The notes below the pieces were generated by a model. The model saw nothing but the letters and a program-made list of their open reading frames with translations, was not told where the DNA came from and did not search any database. The position numbers and the translations under genes are program-made. Shown piece by piece: positions 16,689-19,982 of a stretch of DNA of 19,982 bases; within the stretch, counting starts at the first letter, position 1, and each line of letters starts with the position of its first letter. This DNA comes from JBOGFI01 sp050743365 (GTDB lineage Bacteria; Actinomycetota; Acidimicrobiia; IMCC26256; JACDBD01), in assembly GCA_050743365.1 (NCBI GenBank), contig JBOGFI010000106.1:1-19982 (forward strand), given 5' to 3'.

Positions 16689-16797
16689 GCCTTCCCCTCT
16701 GGTCGCGCTCGCTCGGCGGCAGGGTACCTGCCGCCGCTCTCCGGGACGCTCGCCGCTCCCGCGCAATGCCGGCTGCGAGTCGCGGGCTGGCAGGCCT

Positions 16798-17598
16798 TTA
16801 GTGGCCCTCTCTCCATTGACGGACGATGGCCGACTGGCTGGCGGTGCCGAGCAGCGTGCCGTCCTCGGCCCACAGGTGCACGAGCCCGTGCCCAAAGCCG
16901 TCGGCGACCGCGTGCACGCGCACGTCGGCCAGGATCCATTCGGTGGGGTGGCGGCTCGCCACCCGCAGGGTGTTGTCGAGGCTGTTGCTGCCGGTGCGCT
17001 GGCCGAGCGCCTGCCCGATGCCGAACGGCACGTAGTCGCCGACGATCGCGAGGGCGGCGGCCGACATCTCGAGGTCCGGTAGCCGCGCCCACAGCGCGGC
17101 GCGACCGTTGCCGGGCGCACCGGGAAGCTCCTCGAAGTCGCGGGCGTCGGCGATGCGCATGTCGAGGCGCTCCATGATCGTGCCGCGGTGGCGGCCCTCG
17201 AGCGGGCGCCGGCGACACTCGTCGGGCGGCGGCACGTCGGGCCGGATCGCCCACGCGCCCGCCCACGGCAGCGAGCGGCGGCCGAGCGCCGCGTTCACGG
17301 TCAGGATCTCCTCGCCGTCGACCCGCGCCACGGCGCGGCCTTGCGACACCTGGTGACCGCGCACGGCCTCGACGATGTCGAGGTCGATCACCGAGGGCGG
17401 TCGCGCGAACGATAGGTACTGCGCCGTCGCCCACACGAGGTCACGCCCCGTCGCGCGCTCCAGCGCCTCGATGGCCGCGCCGAGCCCGCAGCCGCCGAAC
17501 AGCGCGCCCATCCCGGAGCACAGCTCGGGGATCACCGGGAGGTGCCAGCAACGGGGGTCATCGGTCGTCTGCAGGCCGAAGAAGCCGACGGCGTCCAC
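16798..17598 (-). CDS. Acyl-CoA thioesterase, TesB-like double hotdog
   Basis: A 266-residue enzyme expected to hydrolyse acyl-CoA esters. The N-terminal hotdog includes M-G-A-L-F-G-G-C-G-L-G-A-A-I-E-A-L-E and W-A-T-A-Q-Y-L-S-F-A-R-P-P, the usual thioesterase-superfamily pattern for the central helix and following strand. The C-terminal hotdog has S-N-S-L-D-N-T-L-R-V and W-I-L-A-D-V-R-V-H-A-V-A-D-G-F-G-H-G, where TesB-type enzymes carry their catalytic Asp/Thr region. The start GTG 17598 is the most upstream one in this stretch; its ribosome site is weak. It reads away from the lipoprotein gene at 17688. Substrate chain length unknown; a lipid link to the nearby desaturase is only positional. 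Confidence 0.85.
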   Translation of the reverse strand: MDAVGFFGLQTTDDPRCWHLPVIPELCSGMGALFGGCGLGAAIEALERATGRDLVWATAQYLSFARPPSVIDLDIVEAVRGHQVSQGRAVARVDGEEILTVNAALGRRSLPWAGAWAIRPDVPPPDECRRRPLEGRHRGTIMERLDMRIADARDFEELPGAPGNGRAALWARLPDLEMSAAALAIVGDYVPFGIGQALGQRTGSNSLDNTLRVASRHPTEWILADVRVHAVADGFGHGLVHLWAEDGTLLGTASQSAIVRQWREGH

Positions 17599-17673
17599 AG
17601 CCGCCGACTCTATGGCCTCGCGCGCGATTCGCCCTTTAGTGGCGTGCCAGAATGTCCGATCTTCGTATCCATC

Positions 17674-17680
17674 GGGAGGA
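17674..17680 (+). promoter_or_regulatory. Ribosome binding site deciding the lipoprotein start
   Basis: GGGAGGA ends 7 nt before GTG 17688 and is the best Shine-Dalgarno in the window. It supports GTG 17688 over an in-frame ATG at 17652, which would spoil the lipoprotein signal. Confidence 0.7.
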
Positions 17681-17687
17681 TGACGAC

Positions 17688-19169
17688 GTGCGTCGATCGC
17701 TGACTGTGCTCGCGTGTGTGGTGGCGCTCGTCGCCGCGAGCTGCGGCGGCGGGGGCGGCGGTGATGGCGGCATCCTGGGCGGCGGCAAGGAGAGGTCCGG
17801 CAAGGAGAGCAAGGAGGGGAGCGTCGGCGAGGCCTCCCGGTCGGCCGAGGAGGAGGCGGCGGAGGCGGAGGCGGAGCCGGTCACCTACCAGGAGGCCATC
17901 GAGCTCACGGTCCAGGATCTCGAGGTCTATTGGACGGACCAGCTGCCCGAGGTCTACGGCATCGGGTACGAGGAGATCGCCGAGGTCATCCCCTACGACT
18001 CCACGACCGACTTCACCGATCTGGGCGAGTGCTTCGAGGGCGCCGCCTACGAGGACGTGGCCGAGAACGCCTTCTACTGCTCGCTCGACGACGTCGTCGC
18101 CTACGACGACGAGACGCTGTTCCCCCGGTTCTACGAGGAGTTCGGCGCCTTCGCCATCGCGCTGGCGCTGGCGCACGAGTGGGGCCACGCCATCCAGGCC
18201 CGCGTCGCGTACGAGGCGCCGACGGTGCTGAGCGAGACCCAGGCCGACTGCTTCGCCGGCACCTGGGCCTCCCATGTCGACGCCGGAAGGAGCGACCTGC
18301 TCTCGCTCGACCCCGGCGACCTCGAGATCGGCCTCACCGGCCTGCTCGAGGTGCGGGACCCGATCGGGACGGACCCGACCGAGGAGGGCGCCCACGGCAG
18401 CGGCTTCGACCGCGTGGGCGCGTTCCAGGAGGGCTTCAACAGCGGCGTGGAGCGCTGCAAGGACTGGGACGTGAACCCACCCCAGATCACCGAGATCCCG
18501 TTCACCGACGAGATCGATCTCGCCAACGAGGGCAACCTGCCCCTCGACGGGCCCGGCGGCGATCCCGACGACGCATTCGACGTCGCCGTCGAGGACCTCG
18601 ACCTGTACTGGTCGCAGTTCGAGGAGCTGTCGCCCTACGAGACCGTCAGCGACGTGATTCCCTACGACTCGTCCGACCGGGACTCGCTGCCGCCGTGCGA
18701 GAGCCTCGACCTCAGGCCCAGGAACCGCGACGCCTACGCCGACTCGGTCTTCTACTGCGCCGACGACGACTTCATCGCCTACGAGGAGTCGCTCTTCGAG
18801 ACGGTGCACGAGGACATCGGCGACGGCGCCATCATCTTGCTGCTCTCGAACGCATGGGCATCGGCGATGCAGGCGCGTCTCGGGATCGAGGGCGAGGGCC
18901 TGGGCCTCCAGGCCGACTGCTTCAGCGGCTCCTACACCGGGAGCATCCCCATCGACGAGATCACGGCCGCCAACGGCACCGCGACCAGCCGGGAGGCGAA
19001 TCTCCAACTGTCACCGGGTGACCTCGACGAGGTGGTGCAGGGGTTCCTGCTCTTCGGCGATCCCCCCGAGGCCGAGGAGGCCTCGCGCGGCACCGCCTTC
19101 GACCGGCTGGACGCCTTCCGCAACGGCTTCCTGAACGCGGAGGCGGTCTGCCTCGAGATGGTCGGGTGA
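17688..19169 (+). CDS. Lipoprotein with duplicated neutral zinc metallopeptidase-like domains (second copy degenerate)
   Basis: 493 residues. A lipoprotein signal (V-R-R-S-L-T-V-L..., lipobox A-A-S-C19) is followed by a Gly-rich then Glu/Lys/Ala-rich linker (20-66). Domain 1 (about 67-262) contains A-L-A-H163-E-W-G-H167-A-I-Q and S-E183-T-Q-A-D-C-F-A-G-T-W-A, the HExxH zinc site plus downstream Glu of the YpfJ-like 'putative neutral zinc metallopeptidase' family. Domain 2 (about 294-493) repeats the layout: D-L-x-x-Y-W, V-I-P-Y-D-S, F-Y-C, A-M-Q-A-R, L-Q-A-D-C-F-S-G, F-D-R-L-D-A-F-R-N-G-F. Its HExxH position, however, reads N388-A-W-A-S392, so the zinc site is lost. Copy 1 may be an active extracellular protease and copy 2 a pseudo-enzyme half. 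No partner or substrate is visible; the flanking genes are on the other strand. Confidence 0.85.
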   Translation: MRRSLTVLACVVALVAASCGGGGGGDGGILGGGKERSGKESKEGSVGEASRSAEEEAAEAEAEPVTYQEAIELTVQDLEVYWTDQLPEVYGIGYEEIAEVIPYDSTTDFTDLGECFEGAAYEDVAENAFYCSLDDVVAYDDETLFPRFYEEFGAFAIALALAHEWGHAIQARVAYEAPTVLSETQADCFAGTWASHVDAGRSDLLSLDPGDLEIGLTGLLEVRDPIGTDPTEEGAHGSGFDRVGAFQEGFNSGVERCKDWDVNPPQITEIPFTDEIDLANEGNLPLDGPGGDPDDAFDVAVEDLDLYWSQFEELSPYETVSDVIPYDSSDRDSLPPCESLDLRPRNRDAYADSVFYCADDDFIAYEESLFETVHEDIGDGAIILLLSNAWASAMQARLGIEGEGLGLQADCFSGSYTGSIPIDEITAANGTATSREANLQLSPGDLDEVVQGFLLFGDPPEAEEASRGTAFDRLDAFRNGFLNAEAVCLEMVG

Positions 19170-19189
19170 CGGCCCGCCCCTGACGGCGC

Positions 19190-19982
19190 TCAGCCGCCTC
19201 CGACCGACAGGGCCCGCGTCGCCTCGAGCCGCACCCGGAAGTCGGGATCGTCGCCGCAAGCCTCCACCGCGACGCGGCTCCGGTCGACGCCGAGGTCGGT
19301 GATGCCGCGAAGTGCCTTCCAGCGGGCCCAGCCGTCGGTGTCGCCCAGGGCCCGCTCGAGCAGCGGCCGCAGCTCCTCGCGCCGGGCGTCGACCATCGCG
19401 TCGAGGGCGCTGCGCCGGACGGCCCGGCTGGGGTCGTCGAGGAGCGCGGCCCACGCACGGGCCGCCACCGGTCCCGGCGCATCACCCAGAAGCGTGGCCG
19501 CGACCTGACGGCGGGCGGGCTCCTCGTCGCGGGCGGCGGCGAGCACGCGGTCGAGGTGCTCGGGCCGGTCGGCGCGCAGCGTCCCGAGCTCGCCCCACGC
19601 GCGATCGAGATGGCTCCGGGGAACGGGCTCGGTGGTCGACCCGGCGGCGAACGAGATCGTCATCGGCGGCGTGGGGCCGGGCGGAGCCTCCTCCACCGCG
19701 GCTTCGAGCTCGCTGGCGGCGAACTCCTCGGTCACGGCCGTGAGCATCGGCGCGAGCAGTGATTCCCAGCGGTCGGGGCGCGCGATGCTGACGGCGACGA
19801 AGTCCGGTCCTACGAGCACGCTCGTCACGTCGTCGAAGTTGCCGAACAGCCGCGCAACTCGCGGGTCGGCGGCGGCGGCGGCGACCGACTCGTAGGCCCG
19901 GCTGGGCCCGTGCCCGAGCGGCGGAGTCGCGAAGCGGATCGTGCGCGGGCTGGGCGTCGCCTCGGGCACGACGGCGCCGTCG
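19190..19982 (-). CDS. Nfu_N-domain plus HEAT-repeat protein, CvfC-like (start probably beyond the window)
   Basis: About 260 residues are visible and the frame stays open to the right edge, so the true start may lie outside; GTG 19969 is the last start seen. The N-terminal part (A-T-P-S-P-R-T-I-R-F, then A-A-A-A-D-P-R-V-A-R-L-F, V-T-S-V-L-V-G-P-D-F-V-A-V-S and R-W-E-S-L-L) matches the Nfu/NifU N-terminal scaffold domain (T-P-N-P-N-x-x-K-F ... L-F ... G-x-D-F). After a Pro-rich linker come HEAT-like helical repeats rich in A-R-x-W-A-A-L-L-D-D-P-S-R-A-V-R-R-S-A-L-D-A. The same pairing occurs in conserved virulence factor C of staphylococci and related proteins; biochemical role unclear. The C-terminal CxxC cluster domain of true Nfu scaffolds is absent, so it is not an Fe-S donor of the usual kind. 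It is convergent with the lipoprotein gene, 20 bp apart. Confidence 0.8.
   Translation of the reverse strand, partial: DGAVVPEATPSPRTIRFATPPLGHGPSRAYESVAAAAADPRVARLFGNFDDVTSVLVGPDFVAVSIARPDRWESLLAPMLTAVTEEFAASELEAAVEEAPPGPTPPMTISFAAGSTTEPVPRSHLDRAWGELGTLRADRPEHLDRVLAAARDEEPARRQVAATLLGDAPGPVAARAWAALLDDPSRAVRRSALDAMVDARREELRPLLERALGDTDGWARWKALRGITDLGVDRSRVAVEACGDDPDFRVRLEATRALSVGGG

Noticed and set aside
17652..17687. Upstream ATG start for the lipoprotein
   Set aside because: It would place acidic residues before the signal peptide; GTG 17688 has GGGAGGA at good spacing.

Overview
The window is GC-rich chromosomal DNA from an actinobacterium. Evidence for this is the strong G/C third-position bias, frequent GTG starts, TANNNT-type -10 boxes lying 7-13 nt in front of several start codons (likely leaderless mRNAs), a DUF3052 protein, an F420-type luciferase-fold oxidoreductase, a mycothiol-dependent maleylpyruvate-isomerase-like gene and many TetR regulators. 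A deep lineage such as Acidimicrobiia would fit, but that is inference. I see no tRNA, rRNA, insertion sequence, phage gene or CRISPR.

Layout. 1-731 (-) is the N-terminal part of a polytopic GT-C-like membrane protein. 732-1060 is non-coding, with a 21-bp direct repeat and a run of hairpins. A housekeeping block follows on the + strand: secA (1061-3862), prfB (3893-5008), ftsE-ftsX (5092-6662), a terminator-like hairpin, then a secreted coiled-coil M23 peptidase with its own promoter (6781-7980). A redox block comes next: a 1-Cys peroxiredoxin (8000-8635, -), an MFS exporter (8702-10051, +), an AhpD-like gene (10057-11133, +) and a DUF3052 gene (11135-11575, +). Then come a TetR-GNAT operon (-) divergent from an SRAP/HMCES-type gene, which is coupled by a GTGA overlap to a frameshifted maleylpyruvate isomerase-like gene (+). 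A second TetR (-) is divergent from an acyl-lipid/acyl-CoA desaturase (+), with an 18-bp palindrome over both -10 boxes. The right end carries an LLM oxidoreductase (-), a two-hotdog acyl-CoA thioesterase (-), a lipoprotein with a duplicated zinc-metallopeptidase domain (+), and an Nfu_N/HEAT protein (-) that runs into the window edge.

The most notable object is the AhpD-like gene. A conventional reading ends it at TGA 10762-10764, right after Gln-Cys-Phe-Tyr, and treats the following 113 codons as a separate small gene. The same frame continues through the TGA to 11133. The TGA falls exactly where the second redox residue of the AhpD/CMD motif (C-x-x-C-x-x-x-H) belongs, giving C-F-Y-U-T-T-A-H, and the downstream part carries the family's usual C-terminal helices. 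A hairpin with an 8-bp perfect stem and a GG-containing apical loop begins 24 nt after the TGA, which fits a bacterial SECIS. I annotate one 358-residue selenoprotein with Sec at residue 236. The selA/B/C/D genes needed for this are not in the window.

Functional links: ftsEX and the M23 enzyme probably form a divisome cell-wall hydrolysis module; secA and prfB are core export and termination genes; the peroxiredoxin and the selenoprotein suggest a peroxide/thiol defence neighbourhood; the desaturase and its TetR resemble FabR/DesT control of membrane unsaturation.
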